Both the position numbers and the translations under genes were made by a program. This document shows positions 16,649-27,971 of a stretch of 64,000 nt of DNA, piece by piece. The stretch comes from Clostridium sp. CAG:762 (GTDB lineage Bacteria; Bacillota_I; Bacilli_A; RF39; UBA660). The notes beneath the pieces were generated by a model. It was not told the origin of the DNA. It was given only the letters and a program-made list of their open reading frames with translations, and did not search any database. Position 1 is the first letter of the stretch; every line of letters begins with the position of its first letter. Location: contig HF996836.1 of assembly GCA_000432575.1 (NCBI GenBank), forward strand, positions 3,863 through 67,862, written 5' to 3'.

Positions 16649-18448
16649 CTACTTACTACTTAATATTTTTTTTAATTCTTCTTTTTTCTTGGCAAATAAT
16701 TCTAAAGCTTCATCAATAACTTTGCCACTTTCTAAATCAATGCCAAGATCTTTTAATAATTCTATTGGGTATTTACTACATCCACTTTTAAGGAAATTTA
16801 TATATTTTTCTAACATGTTATCTTTTTTATTTATTATATCATATGCTATTTTAATGGCAATGGATAAACCTGTTGCATATTTGTATACATAAAATGAACT
16901 ATAAAAGTGTGGAATTCTTTCCCATTCATATTTGATTAAGTCATCACTTACTATTTTGTCACCATAGTATAATTTATTTAGTTCATAATAAGTGCTTGTA
17001 AATTCGTTACAAGTAAGGGGAATACCTTTTTGTTCTTTATCATGCATGATCATTTCAAATTCGGCAAACATTGTTTGTCTATATATAGTGGTTCTTACAT
17101 CTTCTAAGAATTCACTTAGATATGTAATTTTGTCTTCAGTTGTCTTAGCATGTTCATATAGATAATTGTTTAATATCATTTCATTTACGGTGGATGCTAT
17201 TTCCGCTAAAAGGATAGGATAATCATAGTATGTGTAACTTTGATTATGGGTTGAATAATAACTATGTAAGGAGTGGCCTAGTTCATGGGCTAGTGTAGAA
17301 ACAGAATTAATCGTATTATCATAATTGAGTAATAGATAAGGGTTTGTTCCATAGGTACCCCAGCTATAGGCTCCGCTTTTTTTGCCTTTATTGGGATAAA
17401 CATCAATCCATTTTTCGTTAAATGCTTTGGTTAGGAGGCTAGAATAATCAGAACCGAGTGGTTTTAATGCTTCAATTACTAGTTTTTTGCCTTCTTCATA
17501 ACTTATATCTTTTTCTTCTAAGGTAGTAATTAGAGTATAAATATCATACATATGCATTTCTTCTAGGTTTAAAAATTTTCTTTTTAGTTCTAAATAGTCA
17601 TACATTTTATCTAAGTTATTATGAACTTTGTTAATTAGATTTTGATAAGTTTTAATATCTACTCTATCTTTATACAAGCTAGCTTCAAGAGGTGAATTAT
17701 AGCCTCTTATTTCACTTAATGCGATGTCTTCTTTTATTTTTCCTTTATAGGTTGCTGAAAATGTATTTTTATGATTTTTATAGAATTCATACATGATATT
17801 AAAGGCACTTTCTCTAATGTTACGGTTCTTACTTTTCATGTATTTGTTGTAATTACTGCTAGTAAGTGATATTTCATTACCTTTTTCATCTTTGATATTG
17901 CCTAGTATAATATCAGCATTCATTAAATTATATTGAACATCATATGGAACTCCTAGAGCATTATTTAATTTAGCAATAACTTTTTCTTCTTTTTCACTTA
18001 GAGTGTATTTTTGATAAGCAAAGGTTTTTTCTAAATCAAAACGATATGGTTCTAGTTTTTTGTTTTTTTCGATTAGTTTTAAGATGTCTTTGTAATCATG
18101 TTTTAATAGATTTGGTGTTATGAATGATAATTTATCACTCATGATTTCTCCTAGTTTTTCTGTTCTAAGTTTTAAACTTTGTTTATCACTATCTAAGGTA
18201 TCTGTATCACAGTTCATGTGTGCATATACATATAATTGGGAAAATTTGTTATCCAATTCTTCGTAATCTTTTAAGAAGTTGTATAAGGTGTTTTCATCTT
18301 TGGTAATTATATCTTTATAATTACTGATATTATTAATTAATTTTTCTATTTCTTTATATTTTTTATCAAATTCGTTTTTGTCTTTGACTATTTTTGTTAA
18401 ATCCCATTTGTACTTATTATCTATTTCACTTCTTTTCAAAATACCCAT
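16649..18448 (-). CDS. pepF: Oligoendopeptidase F (M3 family)
   Basis: 599 aa, full length. Zinc site [14 protein letters not shown] near residue 390 (HEXXH) with the downstream glutamate in [11 protein letters not shown] about 25 residues later; the substrate-contact region [15 protein letters not shown] is near 510-524. Cytoplasmic peptidase that degrades 7-17 residue peptides, possibly products of stress proteolysis. It lies between dnaK and dnaJ; a 10-bp hairpin in the dnaK-pepF gap may set relative expression. Insertion here may tie peptide turnover to heat shock. Confidence 0.93.
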   Translation of the reverse strand: MGILKRSEIDNKYKWDLTKIVKDKNEFDKKYKEIEKLINNISNYKDIITKDENTLYNFLKDYEELDNKFSQLYVYAHMNCDTDTLDSDKQSLKLRTEKLGEIMSDKLSFITPNLLKHDYKDILKLIEKNKKLEPYRFDLEKTFAYQKYTLSEKEEKVIAKLNNALGVPYDVQYNLMNADIILGNIKDEKGNEISLTSSNYNKYMKSKNRNIRESAFNIMYEFYKNHKNTFSATYKGKIKEDIALSEIRGYNSPLEASLYKDRVDIKTYQNLINKVHNNLDKMYDYLELKRKFLNLEEMHMYDIYTLITTLEEKDISYEEGKKLVIEALKPLGSDYSSLLTKAFNEKWIDVYPNKGKKSGAYSWGTYGTNPYLLLNYDNTINSVSTLAHELGHSLHSYYSTHNQSYTYYDYPILLAEIASTVNEMILNNYLYEHAKTTEDKITYLSEFLEDVRTTIYRQTMFAEFEMIMHDKEQKGIPLTCNEFTSTYYELNKLYYGDKIVSDDLIKYEWERIPHFYSSFYVYKYATGLSIAIKIAYDIINKKDNMLEKYINFLKSGCSKYPIELLKDLGIDLESGKVIDEALELFAKKKEELKKILSSK

Positions 18449-18480
18449 ATTTTATAATATCCTTTCAATATAATACTAGT

Positions 18481-18512
18481 TATAGGAAGTCCTAGTGTTA
18501 GAACTTCCTATA
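18481..18512 (-). other. Stem-loop between dnaK and pepF
   Basis: Perfect 10-bp inverted repeat TATAGGAAGT / ACTTCCTATA with a 12-nt loop. No U-run follows on the minus strand, so it looks like an mRNA processing or stabilising hairpin rather than a terminator. Confidence 0.6.
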
Positions 18513-18527
18513 TACATATTTGTATTA

Positions 18528-20937
<2,410 letters not shown>

Positions 20938-20948
20938 AAATTCAACTC

Positions 20949-21944
20949 CTAACTAATATCTATATTATCTCTAATGTAGTTTAGAATGCCTACGACTTTA
21001 TCATATTCCATTCTTTTTGGACCTATTATGGCAATGGTGCCTTCTTCTCCATTGTAATTATATTTTGTTTTTATTACTGCAACATCTGGAGATAATTCAC
21101 TTTCGTTACCAATATAAATATTAATTCCATTATCTTCTTCTTCCATCTTGCTAACTTTATCAATATCTTCAAAATTATTTAAGATTTCTTTAACTTTTTC
21201 AATGTTATTAAATTCTGGTTGCTTTAAAAAATTGTTTTTTCCTATAAATTGAACATCACTACTTCTTGTTGAAAATTCATTAAAGGCATTGTAAAATGCA
21301 TCATATAATACTTCATGTTCTTTAACAAAACGAGGAATTATTGGTTTTACTTCAAATTCTAGTTTTGAACTTATTTCATCTATGGGAGTACCAATGAGTA
21401 GTTTATTAATTAAATCTACTGTTTGTTTAACTTCTAAGGATGAAATGTTAGAAGGTATTATCATCATTTTATGTTCTACATGGCCTTTGTCCGTTATTAT
21501 CATGGTGATTATTTTGTTATCTCCAAGTGGTATTACTTCAACTTTTTTTAGTCTGTTAATGCTTGAGGTATTACCAAGTACTACTGAGGTATAATTGGTA
21601 ATTTCTGTTACTATTTCGATACTTTTTTTTATGGCATCACTTAAGACTAAAGTATTATTTTTAAATATGGTTTGTAACTTTAACATATCTTCTCTGGTCA
21701 TATCTTTTGGTGTCATTAATTCATCAACATAGTACCTATATCCTTTTTCACTTGGGACACGTCCTGATGAGATGTGAGTTTTTTCTAATAAACCAACTTC
21801 TTCTAAGTACATCATTTCATTACGTACTGTTGCACTTGAACAATTAAGTTTCTTAGCTACATACCCACTTCCAACTGGTCTTGCTGTTTTAATGTAATCT
21901 TCTACAATGATTTTTAAGATGTTCTGTCTTCTATCATTAAGCAA
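20949..21944 (-). CDS. hrcA: Heat-inducible repressor HrcA
   Basis: 331 aa, usual length. Winged-helix N-terminus (MLNDRRQNILKIIVEDYI, NCSSATVRNEMMYLEEVGLLEK), SSGRVPSEKGYRYYVD, then the GAF-like domain with the C-terminal GTIAIIGPKRMEYDKVVGIL. It binds the CIRCE operator, which is found just upstream, and needs GroE for activity in other species. First gene of the hrcA-grpE-dnaK-pepF-dnaJ operon; its promoter is a near-consensus SigA sequence. Confidence 0.96.
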   Translation of the reverse strand: MLNDRRQNILKIIVEDYIKTARPVGSGYVAKKLNCSSATVRNEMMYLEEVGLLEKTHISSGRVPSEKGYRYYVDELMTPKDMTREDMLKLQTIFKNNTLVLSDAIKKSIEIVTEITNYTSVVLGNTSSINRLKKVEVIPLGDNKIITMIITDKGHVEHKMMIIPSNISSLEVKQTVDLINKLLIGTPIDEISSKLEFEVKPIIPRFVKEHEVLYDAFYNAFNEFSTRSSDVQFIGKNNFLKQPEFNNIEKVKEILNNFEDIDKVSKMEEEDNGINIYIGNESELSPDVAVIKTKYNYNGEEGTIAIIGPKRMEYDKVVGILNYIRDNIDIS

Positions 21945-21957
21945 TTTATCACTTCCC

Positions 21958-21984
21958 TTAGCACTTCTATTATATGAGTGCTAT
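21958..21984 (-). promoter_or_regulatory. CIRCE operator
   Basis: TTAGCACTT - 9 nt - GAGTGCTAT, one mismatch from the TTAGCACTC-N9-GAGTGCTAA consensus in each arm. Located between promoter and hrcA ATG. Confidence 0.93.
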
Positions 21985-21988
21985 AATC

Positions 21989-22017
21989 ATTGTATTACTA
22001 TATATTAGCAATGTCAA
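21989..22017 (-). promoter_or_regulatory. Promoter of the hrcA operon
   Basis: TTGACA (22012-22017), 17-bp spacer, TACAAT (21989-21994) on the minus strand, directly upstream of CIRCE. Confidence 0.88.
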
Positions 22018-22058
22018 TAGTTAATTGCTAATTTTTTAAATTTTTTTTATTTTTGTCG

Positions 22059-22168
22059 TTTGCTACACTGCTTTAGTGCATAAATTTACTTGGGTTATGT
22101 AAATAGAATTAGTAATAGGATGGTGTTTTTTGATGATATATTTTTTAGAATTATAACAGCATAGCAAA
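22059..22168. repeat. Dispersed element, copy 4, as inverted pair
   Basis: Plus arm TTTGCTACACTGCTTTAGTG (22059-22078) and minus arm TTTTTTAGAATTATAACAGC with ATAGCAAA (22141-22168), 60 bp apart. It fills the gap between the fbp terminator and the hrcA promoter. Confidence 0.6.
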
Positions 22169-22171
22169 AGT

Positions 22172-22202
22172 GTAAAATAAAAACTTAGATAATATTTCTA
22201 AG
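22172..22202 (-). terminator. Terminator after fbp
   Basis: CTTAGA / TCTAAG stem with a 7-nt loop followed on the minus strand by TTTTTATTTT. Confidence 0.8.
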
Positions 22203-22231
22203 CTTCTATTTAGTTATACTTGTTCTCTTTT

Positions 22232-24223
22232 CTATTTTCTACTATATACTTTTACATATTTGTATTCTTTGTTTTCATTGATAATTCCATTGTCATAGTA
22301 GTAAATTAATTTTTCTAGTAATTTAATTTGTTTTTGTAATTCATTACCTTTATCAGTATCTTTTATGGTTATTCTAACTTTACTAGATTCTTGTAAGTCT
22401 ACTGAGGAATGAATGTCTTCATTATTGAGAATGGCATTTTCTACGGTGGTGAATGGTTCGTGGGCTATTATTCTCATACCAGTGGAACCTGATACTAAGG
22501 TATAACCAGCAATGCCTGTTGTTTTTTGGTATGCTTTAGAGAACCCTCCGTCAATTACTATGACTTTCCCTTCTGCTTTGATTGGGGTTTCTCCATTGAT
22601 TTTTTCAACGGGGATATGTCCATTTATAATGTGGGCATTTTCTATGTTGGTGATGCCAAAATCTTTCATAATATTTTCCATGACTGTCTTATTGTCTTGA
22701 TATTTGTAATAATAGTTTCTTTTTTCTTTATGGGATGTTTTATCTTTTATTAAAACTCTTTCCATTGTAGTCATTTTATCTTTTCCAAAGAATGGTGAAT
22801 CTGGTCCACTCCAAAGATACCACATTAGGTCTAGGTCTTCTTCTTTGTTAAATCCTTTGTTGTAATATAATTTTTTGACAAGTAAGTTAATGTAATCAAA
22901 TAATCTTTTGCCTGATAATGTATTTCCATTTATGTTTACTTGTTTTAAGGTTCCATCTTCATTTAGTGGAACTAAGGCATGATATAATAAGTTGTTGTTT
23001 TCTATTTTGTACATGTTTCCTTTGTCAATGAATATTTTCATGTGTCTTTGTAAGGCTTCACTGTTGAGGAATGATTTTGCCAGGTCATTGATGATGATTT
23101 CTTCTTCTTTGGTTAGTTTGTATGGATTGTTTTTGTCTATTGTTGGAAAATTAGTGTCTTCTAGGGAATATTTGGTGTTGTCTATTAATATTTCTTTATT
23201 TTGGTAATCTATTTTATCAAGTAGTCTTCTATGTAACATGTTGTATTCTGGATGTTTTAAGGCAAAATCGCCTTCTAGTTTATACATGATAATGGATATT
23301 GCTTTATGTATTTTTGCTGACTGTTTGACTAGGTAGTTGCTATAGTAATCTTCTTCTTTTGTATGTCTTGGGCGCCAGATAAGAGCATTGTCATATGTTT
23401 TTTCGGCATAGTTGGCAAGGGGTCTTAGGTTAATACCATAGATATCTTCTAGAATGTTTAGATTGTTGTGACGGACACTGTTGGTGATAACGCCAGAGAT
23501 GCATATTTTGCTTCCTATTGATGCTCCCATCCATAAAATATCATGGTTTCCCCATTCAATGTCTACGGAATGATATTTTTCTAGGCTATCCATTATTTTA
23601 TGAGGTTCTGGACCTCGGTCGTAAACGTCACCAACAATGTGAAGGGTGTCGACTGCTAGAGTTTTGATAATTGATGATAGTAAAATGATTAGTTTTTCAC
23701 TGTAATCTAGTTCAATTATAGAGTTAATGATGGCTTCATAATATTTTTCTTTGTTTTCGGCTTCTAATTTGTTATTAAGTAGTTCGTCAACAATGTATGA
23801 AAGATTATTGTTTTCATATACTTTTCTTACTTTGCTTCTGGTGTATCTTGATGAGAACTTTTTGGTTATTTCAATTATTCTAAGTAAGTTGTCGTAATAC
23901 CATTTTTTCTTATCGTTGACGTTTTCTAGGGCAAGGCTCATTTTTTGTTTGGGATAATATATTAAAGTGGCAAGTTCATCTTGTTCTTTAATGCTTAGAG
24001 TGTCTTTAAATATTTGGCCAATTCTAAATTTTATACCTCCTGCAGAATTGTTTAGAATATGAACAAAGGCATCAGCTTGTCCATGTAAATCACTCATGAA
24101 ATGCTCAGGTCCTCTAGGTAGGGCTAAAATAGCATTTAGATTAATTATTTCTGTAACCGCATCGTCTTTGGTAGGGAAACGGTTTGATAACTCATTCAAT
24201 AATTCTAACTCTGTATTTTCCAT
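22232..24223 (-). CDS. fbp: Fructose-1,6-bisphosphatase, class III
   Basis: 663 aa, the long Firmicutes-type enzyme of the metallophosphoesterase superfamily. Motifs: GPEHFMSDLHGQADAF near 36-51, GDVYDRGPEPHKIMD near 197, IEWGNHDILWMGA near 222, and HIINGHIPVEK near 540. Hydrolyses fructose 1,6-bisphosphate in gluconeogenesis and is typically controlled by PEP and AMP. It implies the organism can run glycolysis in reverse, with pgk and tpiA also in the window. Psd lies 34 nt upstream on the same strand. Confidence 0.95.
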   Translation of the reverse strand: MENTELELLNELSNRFPTKDDAVTEIINLNAILALPRGPEHFMSDLHGQADAFVHILNNSAGGIKFRIGQIFKDTLSIKEQDELATLIYYPKQKMSLALENVNDKKKWYYDNLLRIIEITKKFSSRYTRSKVRKVYENNNLSYIVDELLNNKLEAENKEKYYEAIINSIIELDYSEKLIILLSSIIKTLAVDTLHIVGDVYDRGPEPHKIMDSLEKYHSVDIEWGNHDILWMGASIGSKICISGVITNSVRHNNLNILEDIYGINLRPLANYAEKTYDNALIWRPRHTKEEDYYSNYLVKQSAKIHKAISIIMYKLEGDFALKHPEYNMLHRRLLDKIDYQNKEILIDNTKYSLEDTNFPTIDKNNPYKLTKEEEIIINDLAKSFLNSEALQRHMKIFIDKGNMYKIENNNLLYHALVPLNEDGTLKQVNINGNTLSGKRLFDYINLLVKKLYYNKGFNKEEDLDLMWYLWSGPDSPFFGKDKMTTMERVLIKDKTSHKEKRNYYYKYQDNKTVMENIMKDFGITNIENAHIINGHIPVEKINGETPIKAEGKVIVIDGGFSKAYQKTTGIAGYTLVSGSTGMRIIAHEPFTTVENAILNNEDIHSSVDLQESSKVRITIKDTDKGNELQKQIKLLEKLIYYYDNGIINENKEYKYVKVYSRK

Positions 24224-24257
24224 TAAATTTTCTTCCTTTCCAATAACCCCTTATTAT

Positions 24258-25121
24258 CTAATACTTTTTTCCTATTTTTTCTCCATATAATATTTTGGTT
24301 TCTATTCCTTCTTTTGATTTTTCTAGGATGTCATCGTCTATTTTGATGGTGTTTTCTTTAAATATTAAAACAATTGTGGAGGCGCCAAAGGAAAAATATC
24401 CTCTTTCTTTTCCTTTATGGCAAATTTTGTCAGGATAGTTGTTTATTTTGCCAATATTTAAAGCTCCTACTTCAATATATATGATGTCGCCAAAGTTCTT
24501 GGTTTCAACGATGTTTACTACTCTATGGTTTTCACTAAAAACTTTGTATCTTTTGAAGGCAATGGGATTAATCGTGTGTAAGACACCTTTTATTTCTTTG
24601 GTGCTTATGACTTTGCCATCATCTATGTCTCCGTAGTGGTGATAATCTTCTACATTTAGTCTAAATACTAGGCATTTACCACTGTAATATTGGTGGGCAA
24701 TTTTTTTATCACGTACTAATTCATTAATGGTGTAAAGGCTATTTTTTACGTTGATGCAGGTTAGTTTATTGATATCATAGACCATTAATTTGGAATCACA
24801 TGGTGATATTAGGATGTTTTCTTCTAAGCATATTTTTCTCTTGCCATTTTTTACTTTTCTAGTGAAAAATTCATCGAATGATTTATATTTTACATTTTCG
24901 TAATCTTCCATGTTAATGTTGTTTTTAATAATAAATTTTTTTATTTTGAATTTAGACAATCTGCTTCTAATTAGTAAACCATTAAATTTGCTAATGGTGG
25001 GATTTATTATTATTTTTAGAATAATTCTTCCTAAACTTGTGTTATATAAAAAGTTTAAACTTTTTCTTATTTCTTCTTTGATCACTTTATTATTAGCTCT
25101 ATCATATACTAATATTTCCAT
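24258..25121 (-). CDS. psd: Phosphatidylserine decarboxylase proenzyme
   Basis: 287 aa. Makes phosphatidylethanolamine from phosphatidylserine; the proenzyme self-cleaves at a serine that becomes the pyruvoyl group. Seen: FTRKVKNGKR near 86, acidic/His region RLNVEDYHHYGDID near 155, and C-terminal GYFSFGASTIVLIF near 246. Most relatives have GGST or LGST at the cleavage site; here it is GAST, so alanine precedes the serine. No pssA gene is nearby. Confidence 0.85.
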   Translation of the reverse strand: MEILVYDRANNKVIKEEIRKSLNFLYNTSLGRIILKIIINPTISKFNGLLIRSRLSKFKIKKFIIKNNINMEDYENVKYKSFDEFFTRKVKNGKRKICLEENILISPCDSKLMVYDINKLTCINVKNSLYTINELVRDKKIAHQYYSGKCLVFRLNVEDYHHYGDIDDGKVISTKEIKGVLHTINPIAFKRYKVFSENHRVVNIVETKNFGDIIYIEVGALNIGKINNYPDKICHKGKERGYFSFGASTIVLIFKENTIKIDDDILEKSKEGIETKILYGEKIGKKY

Positions 25122-25134
25122 ACTGCACCTACTA

Positions 25135-25806
25135 CTATTTTCTTTTAAATTTTAAAACCTTGCCCTCTTTAATATTTAAGTGTTTATATATGTTTTCGTT
25201 TTCATAATCGACATAATCGGTATCGAGTAGACAAAATAAATTTTCTGCTTGGGAAAACATTATTTTTGTTTCGCTTTGAATGAAATTATCTATGTATTTC
25301 ATTTTTCTATGGTAATTAGGATTATTTTCATATATAAAATGATATATGTCTTCATATTCAAAATTAGCATAGTTATTTAAAATGGCTTTGGCTGCGAATA
25401 AGGTTTTTTTACTGTTTTTGTCTTTGATTGATATGATTCTTTTATCGATATTGTTTATTTCTTTGGTGATGAATTTAGGGAAGAATCTGGCTATGATTAA
25501 TTCATCTAATAAGGCATGATCGATGTTATTTGAAGTAATATAATTAAAAAAGAATGAGAATAGATCTGTGGGGGTTGTATTTAGTTTAAAAATAAATTTT
25601 TGTTCTTCTATTCTTGCCTTGATGCTTTCTATTTCCTTAGATAATAGGCTGTTTCCTTGAAATATATGATATTTTGATAATCTGTTGTAAATAATATTTT
25701 TTATGATGTTACTTGTTTTTTCTTCTGTTATATTGCTTAGATAAATCAATACTAGTTGTGATATTCCTAAGTATTCATATATTGAATATAATATTTCTTT
25801 ATTCAT
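25135..25806 (-). CDS. Hypothetical protein
   Basis: 223 aa from the ATG at 25806 (GGGATGGT upstream), preferred to a start at 25842. Unrecognised. Mostly alpha-helical, rich in Ile, Asn and Lys, with no signal peptide or convincing membrane helix. It begins MNKEILYSIYEYLGISQLVL and ends with a basic KVLKFKRK. It lies between spoIIM and psd in the same direction, so a link to the sporulation or lipid genes is possible but not shown. Confidence 0.65.
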   Translation of the reverse strand: MNKEILYSIYEYLGISQLVLIYLSNITEEKTSNIIKNIIYNRLSKYHIFQGNSLLSKEIESIKARIEEQKFIFKLNTTPTDLFSFFFNYITSNNIDHALLDELIIARFFPKFITKEINNIDKRIISIKDKNSKKTLFAAKAILNNYANFEYEDIYHFIYENNPNYHRKMKYIDNFIQSETKIMFSQAENLFCLLDTDYVDYENENIYKHLNIKEGKVLKFKRK

Positions 25807-25862
25807 ACCATTACCATCCCGTCTATAAAAAGTATACCACATAATGGTGAAGAAATAAATAA

Positions 25863-26474
25863 TTAAATTACGCTTTTTAGGATAATTGGATACATATAAG
25901 TTTCGTATAAGATGGCTAGGCTAGTTAAAAATACAGAAATTATCATGATGACGCCATATCTTTTTAAATATAGTTTGTAGTCAACTTTTGTTTTGGTAAA
26001 TATGAGTTTAATTAGTTTAATGCTGAGGGTGATGCCATATATGCTTGTTAAGATTATGCTAAATAGTTTAATTAATTCATGAGGAAAAAGGTATAGGAAA
26101 CTATATAGTATGCCTTTATAATGGTAGGCACTGATGATGGTTGAAATGCAAAATCCTAGTATGAATCCTTTAAAGAAGATAAGAAAAATAAGAAATGGTA
26201 GGCCTATAATGGTTAAGGATAGGATTAAGATTCCAAGTAGATAAAAAATGCTTATAGTAAAACTGTTTTTTAATGTTTGTCCATTGTTAATATTTTTGAT
26301 ATTTTGATAGAAGTTTATTATTTCATTGGTGGCAGTGTCTTTATCATTTTTATTAATTGTGATAAAGAAAATGGAACCGGCGATGACGCCAAGAATTATT
26401 AAGCCAATTATTAGATATGTGGTAATGTTGCTTGGTATGATGATGGTTTTTTGTTTAATTAATTTTTGTTTCAT
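25863..26474 (-). CDS. spoIIM: Stage II sporulation protein M
   Basis: 203 aa (Bacillus 214) with about five membrane helices. The N-terminal TTYLIIGLIILGVIAGSIFF, the conserved FKGFILGFCISTII and the loop LFPHELIKL match the SpoIIM family. SpoIIM acts with SpoIID and SpoIIP in peptidoglycan remodelling during engulfment. spoIID and spoIIP are not nearby. A CATAATTT sequence upstream resembles a SigE -10, but no good -35 was found. Confidence 0.88.
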   Translation of the reverse strand: MKQKLIKQKTIIIPSNITTYLIIGLIILGVIAGSIFFITINKNDKDTATNEIINFYQNIKNINNGQTLKNSFTISIFYLLGILILSLTIIGLPFLIFLIFFKGFILGFCISTIISAYHYKGILYSFLYLFPHELIKLFSIILTSIYGITLSIKLIKLIFTKTKVDYKLYLKRYGVIMIISVFLTSLAILYETYMYPIILKSVI

Positions 26475-26506
26475 GTTCTCACCTAATAAATAATATTATT
26501 TAATAC

Positions 26507-26535
26507 TTGAAATTATGAATATAATTTTGTATAAT
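26507..26535 (+). promoter_or_regulatory. Promoter of the small membrane protein gene
   Basis: TTGAAA (26507-26512), 17-bp spacer, TATAAT (26530-26535). Confidence 0.82.
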
Positions 26536-26552
26536 TAGTTGTGAGGTGCGAT

Positions 26553-26702
26553 ATGACAAAGATTGTGAATGAAAAAGAAAATAAAAATAAGAAAAAAAAG
26601 AAAAAGAAAAAAACAAGTAACTTGGGGATGAAGATTGTTGGTTATATTATGTTACTTATTATTCTTATTTCGGTTATTGTTCCAATAATTCAATATTTTT
26701 AA
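26553..26702 (+). CDS. Small lysine-rich single-pass membrane protein
   Basis: 49 aa, too short for common gene callers. Composition: a Lys/Asn-rich N-terminus (about 22 residues with a run of eight lysines near 13-20), then one hydrophobic helix VGYIMLLIILISVIVPIIQ. RBS GTGAGGTG 4 nt before the ATG, a consensus SigA promoter, and a terminator after it make the gene convincing. It resembles the small DUF4044-type membrane proteins of Bacilli; function unknown. It is divergent from spoIIM. Confidence 0.75.
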   Translation: MTKIVNEKENKNKKKKKKKKTSNLGMKIVGYIMLLIILISVIVPIIQYF

Positions 26703-26704
26703 TT

Positions 26705-26724
26705 AGACACTGTTATAGTGTTTT
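26705..26724 (+). terminator. Terminator of the small membrane protein gene
   Basis: ACACT-GTTAT-AGTGT stem followed by seven T. Confidence 0.82.
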
Positions 26725-26744
26725 TTTTGTTTGTTAATGTGATT

Positions 26745-26770
26745 GAAGGAATTACAACAGCGTAGCAAAA
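26745..26770 (-). repeat. Dispersed element, copy 5
   Basis: GAAGGAATTACAACAGCG followed by TAGCAAAA on the plus strand; lies directly after the terminator of the gene at 26809. Confidence 0.6.
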
Positions 26771-26808
26771 TTAAAAGAAAATATTTATTTCTAAGTACTT
26801 TCTTTTAA
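26771..26808 (-). terminator. Terminator of the gene at 26809-27150
   Basis: 10-bp stem TTAAAAGAAA / TTTCTTTTAA followed by TTTT on the minus strand. Confidence 0.7.
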
Positions 26809-27150
26809 TTATTTTTTGATTATTGATAATATTTTTCTTAGTCTTTTTGGGGTTGCTTTGATGTTTTCTTTGCTGTTGATTGCGTTAATTGTTTCTGCGA
26901 CTTGTTTTTCACTGAATTTTCTTCCATTGAAGTCAATTATAGCGTTTTTGTTGTCGAAATCAAAGTATATGCTATTATGAATGTTGCTGGTAAAGGTTAG
27001 TTTGCCTTTTCGGCCTATTTCTTCTAACATAATTGTTTTAATTAAATTAATTGGTATGTGATAGTCTAGTGAACCTCCATCTAATCTTCTAACGGTATAT
27101 ATATCTAGGCCTTCTATATATTTATAACCGTATCGTATTTTTCCACACAT
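26809..27150 (-). CDS. Hypothetical protein
   Basis: 113 aa, unrecognised. N-terminal beta-rich segment (VRRLDGGSLDYHIPINLIKTIMLEEIG) then a helix (EKQVAETINAINSKENIK) and a basic tail KRLRKILSIIKK. No signal peptide or membrane helix. It has a GGAGGTG ribosome site and its own terminator, so it is a real single-gene unit. Confidence 0.65.
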   Translation of the reverse strand: MCGKIRYGYKYIEGLDIYTVRRLDGGSLDYHIPINLIKTIMLEEIGRKGKLTFTSNIHNSIYFDFDNKNAIIDFNGRKFSEKQVAETINAINSKENIKATPKRLRKILSIIKK

Positions 27151-27265
27151 AATTACACCTCCTACATCTAAGAATGTATTATAGCAGTACTGTTTTAAAA
27201 ATACAACCCTTAAAAAGAAAAAATTAAATTATAGCAAAAATATACATTTTATTGGTTTTTCATGT

Positions 27266-27271
27266 TATAAT
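27266..27271 (+). promoter_or_regulatory. Extended -10 of the CAAX protease gene
   Basis: TGTTATAAT, an extended -10, without a good -35. The upstream TTG start of the longest ORF lies before it, so the ATG at 27291 is used. Confidence 0.6.
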
Positions 27272-27290
27272 GGTTAATGAAGGTGAAAAA

Positions 27291-27971
27291 ATGAAGAAGA
27301 ATATATTTGCTATTTTGAAAACAATAATTTTATTTTTGTTGCTTTTTACGTTTACTGATATTGTGGTAGGTATTTTTGATATTGATGTTGGTACTTTATC
27401 AAATAAGGAGAAGTATTTGCTTGGTTTTGGGACAGAAATTAGTTTTTTGATTATTTTATTTTTGGCATATAGGAAAACTTTGGTTAATGATTTTAAGGAG
27501 TTTTTTAGTGATTTTTTCAATAATTTTGAGTTTGCTTTCAAGTATTATTTGATTGGTTTTTTGGTTATGGTTATAAGTAATTTTATAATTGTGGTGTTTA
27601 CTAAAAATGGTATCGCTGGAAATGAGGAGAGTATTAGGTCTTTAATTGAGGTGGCACCTTTGTATATGGTTTTCTCGGTTTCTTTGTATGCTCCTTTTAC
27701 TGAGGAATTAATATTTAGGAAAGGATTTCGCGATGTTTTTAAGAATAAATTTATTTATGTTTTGGTGAGTGGGATTACTTTTGGAGCTTTGCATGTTATT
27801 ACTTATATTAAAACACCAATGGATTATGTTTATTTGATACCTTATTGTTCGCTGGGACTGGCTTTTGCTTATACTTATAGTAAATCTAATAATATTTTTT
27901 CTACTATTAGTATGCATTTTTTGCATAATACGATGGCTATTGTTTTGTATCTGGTGGGAAGTGGTTTATGA
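27291..27971 (+). CDS. CAAX/CPBP intramembrane protease family protein
   Basis: 226 aa from the ATG at 27291 (GAAGGTG upstream). About seven membrane helices. CPBP motifs: EELIFRKGF (EExxxR) near 147, FGALHVITY near 168, and SMHFLHNTMA near 202. In Gram-positive bacteria these proteins are linked to bacteriocin immunity, anti-sigma processing or peptide maturation. Its TGA overlaps the ATG of the next gene (ATGA), so the pair is coupled. Confidence 0.85.
   Translation: MKKNIFAILKTIILFLLLFTFTDIVVGIFDIDVGTLSNKEKYLLGFGTEISFLIILFLAYRKTLVNDFKEFFSDFFNNFEFAFKYYLIGFLVMVISNFIIVVFTKNGIAGNEESIRSLIEVAPLYMVFSVSLYAPFTEELIFRKGFRDVFKNKFIYVLVSGITFGALHVITYIKTPMDYVYLIPYCSLGLAFAYTYSKSNNIFSTISMHFLHNTMAIVLYLVGSGL

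Noticed and set aside
26705..26724. CTGTTATA at 26709 as a plus-strand element arm
   Set aside because: Better explained as the terminator of the small membrane protein gene.
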